Source: JANQNX01 sp040217095 (GTDB lineage Bacteria; Pseudomonadota; Gammaproteobacteria; Eutrophobiales; Eutrophobiaceae). From it: 64,000 nucleotides of DNA. The position numbers were made by a program, and so were the translations under genes. The DNA is taken from positions 2,356,001 through 2,420,000 of the forward strand of contig OZ245888.1 of the NCBI GenBank assembly GCA_965229565.1, written 5' to 3'. The notes under the pieces were generated by a model. That model ran no database searches. It worked only from the letters and a program-made list of their open reading frames with translations, and was not told the origin of the DNA. Positions 25,179 through 34,557 of this stretch are shown here, piece by piece. The first letter of the stretch is position 1. Each line of letters starts with the position of its first letter.

Positions 25179-26842
25179 GACTTGTACAGTGGTTCAAGCC
25201 TGGTTGCTTGCGAAGCGGAATCAGTCGTTGCTAAATCCTGGTTTAGAAAGGCCTGTACGAGTTCATCACCGTGCCACACCAGTTTATTTTTTCCATACAG
25301 TGCCGCGTTCAGTTTATCCAGTTCCTGCTGCATATTATTATCAACAAGGTGCTTGAGCTGGCCAAGGTTCAAGCAAGTTGCTTGCGGCCATTGCGCGTTG
25401 GCCCAGGCTATTAGTGCCTTGCTCGTAGCCGTTGCATCATTCTTTTTTGCATTGTCCAACACGGCCGTTTTCAGTTTCTTTAACGAGTTGCTTTCAAACT
25501 GCGAGGTAGATGTGACTGCCGTTCTACGGTAGTTACGATGCCAGGCGAACATCGTAGCCAGCCAAAGTAATAATAAAGCGGTACTGATTGCCTGCCATAT
25601 CAAGGTATCACTTTCGGCGGAACTAACTGCCTCACTCGTCATCCGTGTATCTTCAGTATTTCCATCAGGGGGAAGTTGGGTACCAGGCGTGGCTGCAGCA
25701 ACCTGGATACGTCGCTCCGGCAATTCAGCCGTTTCCAGCCGATTTTCAACGGTATTCCACCACTGAATTTGTATAGCTGGTAATACAAAGCTGCCACTCT
25801 TTGTTGGTATTATCGCCATTTTCTCTTTACGGATAGCCGTAAAACCATCCGGTTTTTTAATTTCTTCGTACTCAGGCTGATCCGGGTAATTTTTCAAGCC
25901 GGCAGGCAATGACTCATTAATTGCAGGCAAATTACTTGCAACCATGCCCTCAGCTTGTATAGACAAGGTACGCGTTGTTACTTCACCCTGCTTTAGTTCA
26001 TCAGGAGAAACAGACCATTGTTCCTGTAAAGTTATGTTTTCGGCCGGTAACCAGTTTTTCCCTGTATAGTCTTGCGGGATAGGCTTCACATCAAGTTGAA
26101 TCATCTCGGATTGCTTGATAGTTACTTGTTGCCCGGTGCCATCATAACCAAAGAGCAGAAAGCCCCCGTCTGCGCCTGTTCGACCCTGAAAAACAACCGG
26201 TTCAATCGTTAAAGGACCACTGACCTGGGGAAAAATGGCATATCGGCGCTCAAAAACGCCATAACGTTTCCCATTCACCACCGCTTCATAGCTTTTGTCG
26301 CTATCGAGCTGGTTAATTACAGCCTGACTGCCACTTATTTTTGGTTCAGTTAAATTTGAGTCATTGGTTGCCACGGCACGATACAGTTTGACTGTGTAGA
26401 TGACTTCAGCCTGCACATACGGCTCGGTGGTACTTACTTCAACCTCCAGAAAAATATCGTCATTCTGGCTGCCACCCTGTGCCTGGTGTCGAGCCTCGAC
26501 GTTAATAGTCAATGGTTTCGACATTTCATTGCCAAATACAATGGATGGAACTTGCAACTGGCCCGCTGATTTTGGCAATACGACAAGTATCCATTTCTGT
26601 GAATACTTCACATTGCCATTAACAATCTGTGTGCTTGTGCGACTGCTTCTGCTTATTATTGTAAAAACCTGGTTCAACGGTGAAAAGTCGGGCTGAATAT
26701 TAATCTGTTCATCACTTTCAAAAATCAATTGAAATGATTCATTCACAACAACAGGATCACGATCAACACTGACCGACACCCTGGCCACAACGGTATGGCT
26801 CAGCAATAACAAGATAAACATCATTAATATTCGATACTTCAT
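25175..26842 (-). CDS. batD: BatD-like protein
   Basis: 555 residues. Signal peptide (LLLLSHTVVA), then a long beta-rich periplasmic region of BatD type: VSVDRDPVVVNESFQLIFES, WILVVLPKSAGQLQVPSIVFG, RRYAIFPQVSGPLTIEPVVFQG. A membrane span near 408-428 (LIWQAISTALLLLWLATMFAW) is followed by a cytoplasmic helical tail. Bat proteins were named for aerotolerance in Bacteroides; their molecular role is unresolved, but with MoxR and VWA proteins they look like an envelope quality-control or assembly complex. Three bases after batBC and overlapping ykvA. Confidence 0.9.
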   Translation of the reverse strand: MKYRILMMFILLLLSHTVVARVSVSVDRDPVVVNESFQLIFESDEQINIQPDFSPLNQVFTIISRSSRTSTQIVNGNVKYSQKWILVVLPKSAGQLQVPSIVFGNEMSKPLTINVEARHQAQGGSQNDDIFLEVEVSTTEPYVQAEVIYTVKLYRAVATNDSNLTEPKISGSQAVINQLDSDKSYEAVVNGKRYGVFERRYAIFPQVSGPLTIEPVVFQGRTGADGGFLLFGYDGTGQQVTIKQSEMIQLDVKPIPQDYTGKNWLPAENITLQEQWSVSPDELKQGEVTTRTLSIQAEGMVASNLPAINESLPAGLKNYPDQPEYEEIKKPDGFTAIRKEKMAIIPTKSGSFVLPAIQIQWWNTVENRLETAELPERRIQVAAATPGTQLPPDGNTEDTRMTSEAVSSAESDTLIWQAISTALLLLWLATMFAWHRNYRRTAVTSTSQFESNSLKKLKTAVLDNAKKNDATATSKALIAWANAQWPQATCLNLGQLKHLVDNNMQQELDKLNAALYGKNKLVWHGDELVQAFLNQDLATTDSASQATRLEPLYKS

Positions 26843-26845
26843 TTT

Positions 26846-28633
26846 CTACCAGTACTTTTCTGTTGTTGTTTGACGGCTTTGCTGCTGGTATTGATACCTG
26901 AACTTCCGTCGCAACAAACCGGAAGGGTCATCAGGTATACGTCTTAACCATTGCTCGGCGGCAAGTTCTTCTTCATCCAGTTCACCGTCATAGGAATCAG
27001 CAATCTGTTCCGCGTTTTTTTCAGTCTCCTGTTTATCATCTTCTTTTTGCGTATTGTCACTTTCCAGATCTTCTTCCTTGCTTTTTTCGACCCCTTTGCC
27101 TTCCTGATCACTCATGTCCTGGCCTTCTCTGGATTGCCCTTCTCCCTGTTCCTCAGACTGACCGGATGAACCCGATTGCTGGTCGTTGTAATCCCCCTCA
27201 AACCCCTTTGTGTCGGCTTCATCGTTATCACTACCAGCGTCCGTCTGTTCATCAGCCTGTTTTGTAGATTGCTTTTGTTGCTGTAACACTTGTTCAATTA
27301 ATTCCTTGTTGTACCTGGCATCCTCGTGCTCTGCATCCTGTTGCAATACATCGTTATAAGCTGTGATAGCCTCTTCAAAACGTCCCTGTTTTGCCAGGGC
27401 ATTCGCTTTATTATAACGACTCGTTAAATCATCATTGTCAAATAGCTCCTCGGCGGCCTCATAGTCACCGGCACGGTAATTTGCTACCCCTTTCCAATCC
27501 GGATCATTAAATAAACTGGCAGCCTTTTCTGCATCATTCTGCTCTATTGCCTTGTATGCACGCTGATCGCTGTTCAACCAGAGTTGTTCCCAATCAAATG
27601 CCACTGCCGGTTCCTGGTGTGAGACAAGTACAAGTGTCAGGCTACAAAGTACTCCGCGTCTGAAGCCAAGGGCCAGTAGCGGTAGTAACGGCAATAGCAA
27701 CCAGGGTCCAACCTCGTACCAGTTGTTGGAACGCAGATCGGACATGGCCTCATCATTACTCTTTAACTGGCTGACAAACAGTTCGTGAAAACGCCGAATC
27801 TCGGTGTCATCAATTCGGCTGGTCTGGTAAATACCGCCCGCCGCTGATGCCATTTTTTTCAACGCGTCAGTATCCAGCGTTGGAATCACGATACTGCCGT
27901 CCGGTGCCTTCAGGTAACTGCCATCTTCCAGTCTTATTGGTGCACCTTCTTTTGTACCAATACCCAGGATAGAAATCCGGTACCCCTGGTCATGGACTTC
28001 ATTCAGAGCAGATGAGTAACGCTCATCAATCTCATCTGTGACTAACAGGATATCCCCGTCACGATGGCCTCCCTGCTGCAGGAGATCGACAGCCAGTGAA
28101 AAAGCCTGTGCCGTATCGCTACCCGGTGCCGGCATGATATCGGGCGACAATGCACCAAGTTGGGACTTAATTGTTTTAATATCATCGGTCATGGGTGTAA
28201 CAGTAAATGCATCGCCGGCATATACCAGTAATGCTGTCTGCCCTTCCTTACGCATATCCAGTAAATCTGAAATCTCGAAGCGCGCACGTTCCACCCGGCT
28301 CGGCGGCACATCATCAGCATACATGGAAAACGACAGGTCCAGTGCAATGACCAATGCCGATTCATTCTTGTAAACGGGCTGCGGCAAACGTTCCCAGGTC
28401 GGCCCGGCAAGGGAGATAATAATAGCAAGACCGGTTAGCCCGATTAATAACTCACGCTTGTAACCGTTCTTGTAATTCTCTCCTACCAGGATATAAGGCA
28501 ATAATTGAGGATCACATACCTGTCGCCACTGCTGGTTATCAAGACCACGCTTGAGCATGTACCAGATCAGGGCCAGCAGCGGGATCAGCGCCAGGAACCA
28601 GAACGGACGCAGAAAATGAAATTCGGCAACCAT
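26846..28633 (-). CDS. BatB-BatC fusion: VWA domain plus TPR protein
   Basis: 595 residues. N-terminal membrane spans (about 10-26, 62-80), then a von Willebrand A domain with MIDAS D-x-S-x-S at 99-103 (ALDLSFSMYADD) and TDEIDE. After a third membrane stretch near 313-342, a TPR-type helical region (YKAIEQNDAEKAASLF, YNKANALAKQGRFEEAITAYNDVL) is followed by a 100-residue Gln/Glu/Asp/Ser low-complexity tail and a conserved end (WLRRIPDDPSGLLRRKFRYQ). BatB and BatC are separate in Bacteroides; the fused form is usual in gammaproteobacteria. One-base overlap with batA. Confidence 0.9.
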   Translation of the reverse strand: MVAEFHFLRPFWFLALIPLLALIWYMLKRGLDNQQWRQVCDPQLLPYILVGENYKNGYKRELLIGLTGLAIIISLAGPTWERLPQPVYKNESALVIALDLSFSMYADDVPPSRVERARFEISDLLDMRKEGQTALLVYAGDAFTVTPMTDDIKTIKSQLGALSPDIMPAPGSDTAQAFSLAVDLLQQGGHRDGDILLVTDEIDERYSSALNEVHDQGYRISILGIGTKEGAPIRLEDGSYLKAPDGSIVIPTLDTDALKKMASAAGGIYQTSRIDDTEIRRFHELFVSQLKSNDEAMSDLRSNNWYEVGPWLLLPLLPLLALGFRRGVLCSLTLVLVSHQEPAVAFDWEQLWLNSDQRAYKAIEQNDAEKAASLFNDPDWKGVANYRAGDYEAAEELFDNDDLTSRYNKANALAKQGRFEEAITAYNDVLQQDAEHEDARYNKELIEQVLQQQKQSTKQADEQTDAGSDNDEADTKGFEGDYNDQQSGSSGQSEEQGEGQSREGQDMSDQEGKGVEKSKEEDLESDNTQKEDDKQETEKNAEQIADSYDGELDEEELAAEQWLRRIPDDPSGLLRRKFRYQYQQQSRQTTTEKYW

Positions 28634-29625
28634 TACACTCTTGCCCCCCTGTTAAAGCGCAAGACGATAACTATGCTGGCGATTAGCAGCGCCAATGCCA
28701 GTGGCCAGTAATACAGTGCCGACTGGGGCCTGAATCGCTGCACATCTTTTTCAATCGGTTCGAGTTCATCCAGTAACGCATAAATTTGTTCCAGTTCCCT
28801 CGTATCCCGTGCACGAAAATAACGACCACCTGTCTTGTCCGCGATCGCGCGCAGTGTTTTTTCGTCCAGTTCGGCCGAGGGGTTGACCCGCCTGGAGCCA
28901 AAAATCGAGCGTACTACCATCTCGTCTGCACCTATACCAATGGTATAGATCTTTAAACCTTCACGTGCCGCAAGCTCGGCAGCTGCCAATGGTTGCACCG
29001 CACCCGCAGTATTGGCACCATCCGTTAACAGGATTAATATCCGGCTTTGCTCATCGCGTTCACGTAACCGTTTAACGGCCAGACCAATTGCATCTCCTAT
29101 CGCGGTTGACTGTCCGGCAAGACCAATGGCAGATTCATATAATAATTTCTTCACGGTTTCGCGATCGAAGGTCAGCGGTGTTTGCAGATAGGCCTGTTCA
29201 CCGAACAGGATCAAACCGAGCCTGTCACCCACGCGGCGTTCAATAAACTCCCCGGCCACCCACTTGGTTGCGGTCAAGCGATCTACCTGTTTATCTTTAA
29301 TAACAAAATCGCGCTCCTCCATGCTGCCTGATAAATCTACGGCCAGCATCAGGTCCCTGCCACTGACAGGAATTTCTATGAATTCGCCCAACCATTGCGG
29401 GCGCATGGCAGCAAGAACCAGTAACAACCATGCCAGCGCTGCTAATGACAGCAATCGCTTACGATTGATCGATGTGCGTGACATGCCTGTCTGTTGCTGA
29501 AACTCCTGCAGAAAAGGTACGCGCAGGGCAGCATTCTCGTTTAGTTCAATCGGACGAAATAACACGCGTATCAAAACAGGTAGCGGCAAGAGCATTGCCA
29601 CCCAGGGCCATTCGAAATGAATCAT
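28633..29625 (-). CDS. batA: BatA-like VWA membrane protein
   Basis: 330 residues. Two N-terminal membrane spans (about 8-24, 58-75), a VWA domain with MIDAS D97-L-S99-G-S101 (AVDLSGSMEERD) and ILLTDGANTAG, and a C-terminal span (LYYWPLALALLIASIVIVL). Proposed inner-membrane VWA partner of MoxR ATPases. Overlaps both neighbours (four bases with DUF4381, one base with batBC). Confidence 0.92.
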   Translation of the reverse strand: MIHFEWPWVAMLLPLPVLIRVLFRPIELNENAALRVPFLQEFQQQTGMSRTSINRKRLLSLAALAWLLLVLAAMRPQWLGEFIEIPVSGRDLMLAVDLSGSMEERDFVIKDKQVDRLTATKWVAGEFIERRVGDRLGLILFGEQAYLQTPLTFDRETVKKLLYESAIGLAGQSTAIGDAIGLAVKRLRERDEQSRILILLTDGANTAGAVQPLAAAELAAREGLKIYTIGIGADEMVVRSIFGSRRVNPSAELDEKTLRAIADKTGGRYFRARDTRELEQIYALLDELEPIEKDVQRFRPQSALYYWPLALALLIASIVIVLRFNRGARV

Positions 29626-30125
29626 GCTGACGTCCCTTTCTGTTTAATGACCACGACCAGCCACTGCTCGACAATTTCAATCAAGGCATCGGGATCGTAA
29701 TCCACGTCATTTCGGTAAGGGGCCTCGACCAGCACCCTACCGTTGCCCTCAATGAAATGGCTGGTGTCTACCTGGCTATCAAGAAACATGAGCCATTCCT
29801 GGCCGGTAAGTGAAGCCGTCTCATGCCGCGGAAATACGCTGATACAAACCCGGCGTAATAGTTCAGACAGGTGCCTGGCGAGCAGCGCTTTGTCCTGGTG
29901 TTGTCGGAACCCGGCCTGGATACGCTGCAGTTCCTGCCGCGCCTGCACTGCCACTGAGAGTCTTTTTTCCCGACGCCGCTTTATCAGCCAATACACCAGT
30001 ACGATCAAGGCCAACAGAACCAGTAACAATAGCCACCAGCCTGGCGCCGGGGGCCACCACGATACCGGGTCCGGTAAATGGATATCCCGTAACGGTAACT
30101 GCGAAGGTTCCTGTCCCGGGCTCAT
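29622..30125 (-). CDS. DUF4381 membrane protein
   Basis: 167 residues. LPLRDIHLPDPVSWWPPAPGWWLLLLVLLALIVLVYWL is the DUF4381 lead (in two parts: a proline- and tryptophan-rich start then one membrane span at about 25-45). The rest is a helical cytoplasmic domain (ELQRIQAGFRQHQDK, LSELLRRVCISVFPR). Always found between DUF58 and batA in proteobacteria; function unknown. Four-base overlaps at both ends show tight coupling. Confidence 0.9.
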   Translation of the reverse strand: MSPGQEPSQLPLRDIHLPDPVSWWPPAPGWWLLLLVLLALIVLVYWLIKRRREKRLSVAVQARQELQRIQAGFRQHQDKALLARHLSELLRRVCISVFPRHETASLTGQEWLMFLDSQVDTSHFIEGNGRVLVEAPYRNDVDYDPDALIEIVEQWLVVVIKQKGTSA

Positions 30126-31051
30126 CGACGCCGCAGGCCCTCGCGTATCACCCTGGCCGGGTCGTTGTCAGTACGACAGGTCAGCAGGTTTACATTACTA
30201 CTACGTGCCAGTGCCAACAGGCTGTCGCGCCGTGACTGGAAGCGCTGCCGGTGTTGCTCTACAAGCTTTTTATCACTGGTATCGATATCCAGTTCCTGCT
30301 CACCATCGCTGAGTCGATAGTAGCCCGCCGGCGGTAACACGGCCTCAAGTTCATCATAAATATGTACCATGATGACCTCGTTATGCTGTCTTAATCCAAA
30401 CAGGTGTTTCTTTGCCTTATCATCGAAACCACGAAAGTCACTTAACATTATGACGAGGCTACCTGGTCGAACCAATCGCCTTAATGCGAGTAAAGAGGTC
30501 AGTTCGTAATTTTGCGTGACAGGTCGTGTGGTGCCAGCCTGCCAACCCGGTGCCGAGACCATGTAATTAATCATGCGCAATGCAGCAGACTTGCCACGCT
30601 GTGGTTTTAACTCGTGATCAATATCATCGGAGAATACGATCCCGCCAACGCGGTCGTTCTGGTTAATTGCAATCCATGCAAACATGCTGGCAAGTTCGGC
30701 CGCACAAACAGCCTTGAAGCGGCCACGGGTCGCAAAAAACATGGGTGACCTGAGATCGACCCAGATATGCACAGGCCGTTCGCGTTCCTCGCAGAAGAGT
30801 TTTGTATGCGGCTTGCCCGTACGCGCCGTCACACGCCAGTCTATATTGCGGATATCATCACCCTGCTGGTACAGGCGTGATTCATCGTACTCCATACCAC
30901 GACCCTTGAACGATGACTGGTAATCACCGGACTGCACGGCACCTATCAGTCCGGACCTTAATGACAGTCCGCGACATTTTTGCGCCAGCTCGATGAGACC
31001 GCCGGTGGAAATGGATACGGGATTAAATGTTTTGTCAGCGAGTGCAGACAT
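30122..31051 (-). CDS. DUF58 domain protein
   Basis: 309 residues, soluble. The DUF58 signature GRGMEYDESRLYQQGDDIRNIDWRVTARTG is present in parts, then LFCEERERPVHIWVDLRSPM, and a VWA-like fold with VGGIVFSD and LVIMLSDFRGFD. Regular partner of MoxR ATPases, possibly the substrate-binding or adaptor element. No membrane span. Sixteen bases after moxR and overlapping DUF4381. Confidence 0.92.
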   Translation of the reverse strand: MSALADKTFNPVSISTGGLIELAQKCRGLSLRSGLIGAVQSGDYQSSFKGRGMEYDESRLYQQGDDIRNIDWRVTARTGKPHTKLFCEERERPVHIWVDLRSPMFFATRGRFKAVCAAELASMFAWIAINQNDRVGGIVFSDDIDHELKPQRGKSAALRMINYMVSAPGWQAGTTRPVTQNYELTSLLALRRLVRPGSLVIMLSDFRGFDDKAKKHLFGLRQHNEVIMVHIYDELEAVLPPAGYYRLSDGEQELDIDTSDKKLVEQHRQRFQSRRDSLLALARSSNVNLLTCRTDNDPARVIREGLRRR

Positions 31052-31067
31052 GCGGGTTGATCAGTGG

Positions 31068-32030
31068 CTATGGTACTGCGATACGTGTCACTAGTTCATC
31101 GATGACATTGTCAGTTGTCAGTCCCTCGGCCTCGGCCTCGTAGTTCAGGATCAGGCGATGACGCAGAACATCATGCACCACGGCCTGTATATCATCCGGC
31201 CCGACGTAGTCACGCTGCTGTAACCAGGCGTGGGCCCGGGCACAGCGATCCAGCGTAATACTGGCGCGTGGGCTGGCCCCGTACTGCAACCACTGCGCGA
31301 TATCCTTACCATAGGCGGCCGCATTGCGCGTGGCGAGGACAATCTGCAGTAAATATTGCTCTATGTTTTCTGCCATATAGATGTCCAGCACTTCTTCCCT
31401 GGCGGCAAATACGGCTTCCTGTTTGACCGGTGTAACGGGTTCGACAGGTTGACTGGTCCTGGCCTCGTTGCGTGCGAGCCGAAGTATTGCTTGCTCCTCG
31501 TCGGCCCCGGGATAATCAATCGTCACATGCATCAGGAATCGATCGAGTTGTGCCTCGGGCAATGGATATGTCCCCTCCTGTTCTATCGGGTTTTGTGTTG
31601 CCATCACCAGGAACAGATTTGGTAATGGATAGGTTTCCTTACCAACGGTGATCTGGCGTTCAGCCATCGCCTCGAGTAATGCCGACTGTACCTTGGCCGG
31701 TGCCCGGTTTATTTCGTCGGCCAGTACCAGGTTGTGAAACAGGGGACCCTGCTGGAACACAAACAGGCCTTCTTGCTGCCGATAGATCTCAGTACCGGTC
31801 AGGTCTGCCGGCAACAGGTCCGGCGTAAACTGGATTCGGTGAAAGTCACCCTCAATACCGTCGGCCAGTACCTTGATGGCCCTGGTCTTGGCCAGACCCG
31901 GGGCGCCCTCAACCAGCAGGTGGCCATCGGCCAGTAATGCAATCAACAACCGGTTAACCAGCTTTTCCTGGCCGACAATCAATTTGCCGATGTGTGATTG
32001 CAGACGTTGTATTTCCAGAATTACCGACAT
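31068..32030 (-). CDS. MoxR-family AAA+ ATPase
   Basis: 320 residues. Walker A GAPGLAKT at 42-49, Walker B and following NLVLADEINRAPAKVQ, sensor 1 MATQNPIEQEGTYPLPEAQLDRFL, and an Arg-finger region (GASPRASITLDR). MoxR ATPases act as chaperones in metal-cofactor or envelope complex assembly, working with VWA proteins coded alongside. First gene of the seven-gene operon; divergent from the aldolase with a 149-base control region. Confidence 0.94.
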   Translation of the reverse strand: MSVILEIQRLQSHIGKLIVGQEKLVNRLLIALLADGHLLVEGAPGLAKTRAIKVLADGIEGDFHRIQFTPDLLPADLTGTEIYRQQEGLFVFQQGPLFHNLVLADEINRAPAKVQSALLEAMAERQITVGKETYPLPNLFLVMATQNPIEQEGTYPLPEAQLDRFLMHVTIDYPGADEEQAILRLARNEARTSQPVEPVTPVKQEAVFAAREEVLDIYMAENIEQYLLQIVLATRNAAAYGKDIAQWLQYGASPRASITLDRCARAHAWLQQRDYVGPDDIQAVVHDVLRHRLILNYEAEAEGLTTDNVIDELVTRIAVP

Positions 32031-32179
32031 AGTTAGTTACTCTTTATTATTTAAGTAATGGACAATGATTAAGAAGAAAAATTTCCATATATACGGAGAC
32101 TTAAAGTGGATACCTGTTATTCCAGGACGCTATCATGTAATGTCAGTCCATACAGGTCAACGCATCATGGAGTAAAGTC

Positions 32180-32935
32180 ATGACTGACGCACAATATTTC
32201 AGCCAGCGTTTGCGGGCCGGTGAAACCCTGTACGGTACGCTGGTCAGTTTACCAAGTGCCGAGATTTGCGAGGTACTCTCAGAGATTGGCTATGACTGGC
32301 TTTTTATCGATGCCGAACACGGTGCCTTCAATCCACAACAGGCACAAGGCATGTTACAGGCAGCCGCACCCACTCCCTGTGTGATACGTGTGCCCGCGGG
32401 CGAATCCATCTGGATCAAAAAGGCACTGGATATCGGTGCGGCCGGTGTCATCGTGCCGCAGGTTCACACTGCTGAACAGGCCAGGGCAATTATTCATAGT
32501 TGCAAGTATTCACCCGCCGGCGATCGTGGTGTGGGGATAGGCCGCGCGCATAAATACGGTCTTGAATTTGAACGCTACCTGAAGCATGCCAACGAGGAAA
32601 CGGCCGTCATACTGCAGGCGGAAAGCGAACAGGCGATTGCTAATATTGACGAGATAGCCGCACTGGATGGTGTGGACGCCATACTTATTGGACCATACGA
32701 CCTGTCTGCCAGTCTCGGCAAACCCGGAGAGATCAACGACCCTGTTGTTCAGAATGCGATTGATAAAGTCATCAGTGCCTGCCAACACAACAACATCAAG
32801 CTTGGTTATTTTGGTGTGACCGCGGAAGCGGTACTGCCATACAAGGAAAAAGGCTTTACCCTGTTAACCGTGGGCGTTGATGCCGCGTTTGTCATACAAT
32901 CTGCCAGTCAATGTCTGAATAATATCCGTGGCTAG
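32180..32935 (+). CDS. HpcH/HpaI-family class II aldolase
   Basis: 251 residues. Pyruvate-type aldolase with TIM barrel: YDWLFIDAEHGAFNPQQ, IWIKKALDIGAAGVIVPQVHTAEQA, GDRGVGIGRAHKYG, ILQAESEQAI and DAILIGPYDLSASLGKPGEI. Glu and Asp of QAE and GPYD hold the metal. Relatives cleave 4-hydroxy-2-ketoheptanedioate or 2-dehydro-3-deoxyglucarate; the substrate here cannot be fixed because no catabolic cluster is present. GGAG stands seven bases ahead of the ATG. Confidence 0.88.
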   Translation: MTDAQYFSQRLRAGETLYGTLVSLPSAEICEVLSEIGYDWLFIDAEHGAFNPQQAQGMLQAAAPTPCVIRVPAGESIWIKKALDIGAAGVIVPQVHTAEQARAIIHSCKYSPAGDRGVGIGRAHKYGLEFERYLKHANEETAVILQAESEQAIANIDEIAALDGVDAILIGPYDLSASLGKPGEINDPVVQNAIDKVISACQHNNIKLGYFGVTAEAVLPYKEKGFTLLTVGVDAAFVIQSASQCLNNIRG

Positions 32936-32945
32936 AAAACCTGTT

Positions 32946-33299
32946 ATGAGTCTCGCAACTATCAATACCATCCTAAACACGGCACCTATTGTCATACAGG
33001 GTGCAACCAGGCTTATCAAATTGATTCGCGACCAGGGCAACGAGCAGCCGGAAGAAATACCTGCAACCATTGAAGGTATCAAGCAGGAGGTGGAAAAGTT
33101 ACACCAGCGGCTCGATGCCAGCAGCAACTCCGATGTTGAGCAAATCAAGCTGATCGAGGAACTGGCAAAACAGAACGCGTCATTGGCCACCCAGTTAAAG
33201 ACCACGATGTCGCACCTTAACCGCCTGACCGTGCTGTCTATTGTCGCCCTGGCACTGGCAGCGGCTGCTATTTTGTTTGTGTTGATCCTGCAAACATGA
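32946..33299 (+). CDS. Small tail-anchored coiled-coil protein, unknown
   Basis: 117 residues from the ATG at 32946; a GTG at 32928 inside the aldolase gene would add six residues, and neither has a strong ribosome site. An amphipathic helix (IVIQGATRLIKLIRDQG), a coiled-coil stretch (EGIKQEVEKLHQRLDA, IEELAKQNASLATQLKTTM) and a C-terminal membrane span (VLSIVALALAAAAILFVLIL). Looks like a tail-anchored inner-membrane protein. No family recognised. Overlaps the next start by four bases. Confidence 0.7.
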   Translation: MSLATINTILNTAPIVIQGATRLIKLIRDQGNEQPEEIPATIEGIKQEVEKLHQRLDASSNSDVEQIKLIEELAKQNASLATQLKTTMSHLNRLTVLSIVALALAAAAILFVLILQT

Positions 33300-33604
33300 A
33301 AAAGGTGTACGAATGTGATGATGCCATGCTGGCCGGTCATGTCCTGAGCCTGCTGCAAGGTAACGCCATTGCCTGTCATATGCGCAATCTCAGCTTGACC
33401 AGTGGTATAGGCGAATTACCAATTAATGAATGCTGGCCGGAAGTGTGGGTTAATGATGCACGCGACGAGATGACGGCCAGGCAACTGATTGAGGCTGCCC
33501 TGAGCGAGGTACAGCCCGGGACTGACTGGCACTGTCAGTGTGGTGAATTTATCCAGGGACAGTTCGGAACCTGCTGGTCCTGTGGCAGCGACAGGCCCGA
33601 ATAA
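33296..33604 (+). CDS. DUF2007-like protein with C-terminal zinc ribbon
   Basis: 102 residues. The N-terminal part (MKKVYECDDAMLAGHVLSLLQGNAIACHMRN) resembles the DUF2007 'signal-transducing' fold. The C-terminal part has two Cys pairs, CQC and CWSC (HCQCGEFIQGQFGTCWSCG), a rubredoxin- or zinc-ribbon-like knuckle. Function unknown. Four-base overlap with the tail-anchored gene upstream and a one-base gap to the convergent dehydrogenase. Confidence 0.8.
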   Translation: MKKVYECDDAMLAGHVLSLLQGNAIACHMRNLSLTSGIGELPINECWPEVWVNDARDEMTARQLIEAALSEVQPGTDWHCQCGEFIQGQFGTCWSCGSDRPE

Positions 33605-33605
33605 C

Positions 33606-34466
33606 CTAATCCTTATCGTTAATCAGCTTGTATAGCGCGAGCATATCTTCTTCGCCCAGCCCTGCCTTATCACCAGCCGCGTAGATTTTTTCAGTCGCTT
33701 TCAGTAACGACAACCCGGAACGGGTCGTATCAGTGGCCAATGCCAGGCGCACATCCTTCAACATGTTTTTCAATGCAAACTGTGGTGCGAAATCGCGCTG
33801 CCTGAGTTTAGGTTCCTTGTATTCACAGAGATAGTTCCAGCCAGTATTGTTTCTCAAGACATCAAAATACTGGTCATCATTAAGACCATTGGCGATCGCA
33901 TAGGCATAGCTTTCACACAGGGCCTCCAGTTGCATGGCCAGGTTCAGGTTCATGGCCAGCTTGGCCACACTGGCCTGCCCTACTTCGCCCACATACAGGC
34001 GTACCGGTGACAACAGGGCAAGTACCGGGTCCAGGTAATCGGCCAGATCTTTTTCTCCACCCAGGTACAGCGGCAGCTTGCGTTGTACGGCAGCAACTTC
34101 ACTGCCACCCATCAATGCCTCAACAAAATTCGCACCCGCCGACTCTACCCGCTTGCTGGCTTCTATATTCTCCTGCGGTTTTACCGTTGCCGTCTGTACC
34201 ACGATATGTTCATTGGTAAGCATCGGACTAATCTTGTCGACGAGTTCAAGCACGGCCGCGCCATCAATCACAACAATGAAGAGGACGCTGGCACTGGCAA
34301 CGGCCTCGCCCAGGTCTTCAACATACATTGGCACACCCGTCCTGGGAGACCGGTTCCAGCAAGCGGCCAGCATGCCATCTTCATGCAGGTTCATGGCGAG
34401 CGCCCGGCCCATGATACCGAGACCCAGCACAGTCACCTTTAAATCTTTTGGCAATGGTTCGTTCAT
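33606..34466 (-). CDS. 3-hydroxyisobutyrate dehydrogenase-family oxidoreductase
   Basis: 286 residues from the ATG at 34466 (AAAGG ten bases upstream); the open frame continues to 34613 but overlaps the divergent SRAP gene and is not conserved. Rossmann motif VLGLGIMGRALAMNLHEDG, VQTATVKPQENIE (TVxP), EALMGGSEVAA and KLAMNLNLAMQLEALCE with the catalytic Lys of the family. Reduces or oxidises a beta-hydroxy acid or a small aldehyde; the glyoxylate/succinic semialdehyde reductase branch is also possible. Confidence 0.87.
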   Translation of the reverse strand: MNEPLPKDLKVTVLGLGIMGRALAMNLHEDGMLAACWNRSPRTGVPMYVEDLGEAVASASVLFIVVIDGAAVLELVDKISPMLTNEHIVVQTATVKPQENIEASKRVESAGANFVEALMGGSEVAAVQRKLPLYLGGEKDLADYLDPVLALLSPVRLYVGEVGQASVAKLAMNLNLAMQLEALCESYAYAIANGLNDDQYFDVLRNNTGWNYLCEYKEPKLRQRDFAPQFALKNMLKDVRLALATDTTRSGLSLLKATEKIYAAGDKAGLGEEDMLALYKLINDKD

Positions 34467-34520
34467 ACCTGTTTTACCTTTCTGGTTTGTGAATTGTTTT
34501 ATAGTACTAGCATCTGTGCA

Positions 34521-34550
34521 TTGTGATGAAAACGCATTCGGCAGTATAGT
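34521..34550 (+). promoter_or_regulatory. Promoter of the SRAP gene, apparently leaderless
   Basis: A -35-like TTGTGA (34521-34526) and -10 TATAGT (34545-34550) are 18 bases apart. Initiation about seven bases downstream would fall at 34557-34558, on the ATG itself, and no ribosome-binding sequence is present before it. No SOS box was found. Confidence 0.5.
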
Positions 34551-34557
34551 CACGCCC

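Noticed and set aside
34078..34557. Upstream in-frame extension of the SRAP gene
   Set aside because: It would bury the essential Cys2 deep inside the protein and overlap the divergent dehydrogenase.
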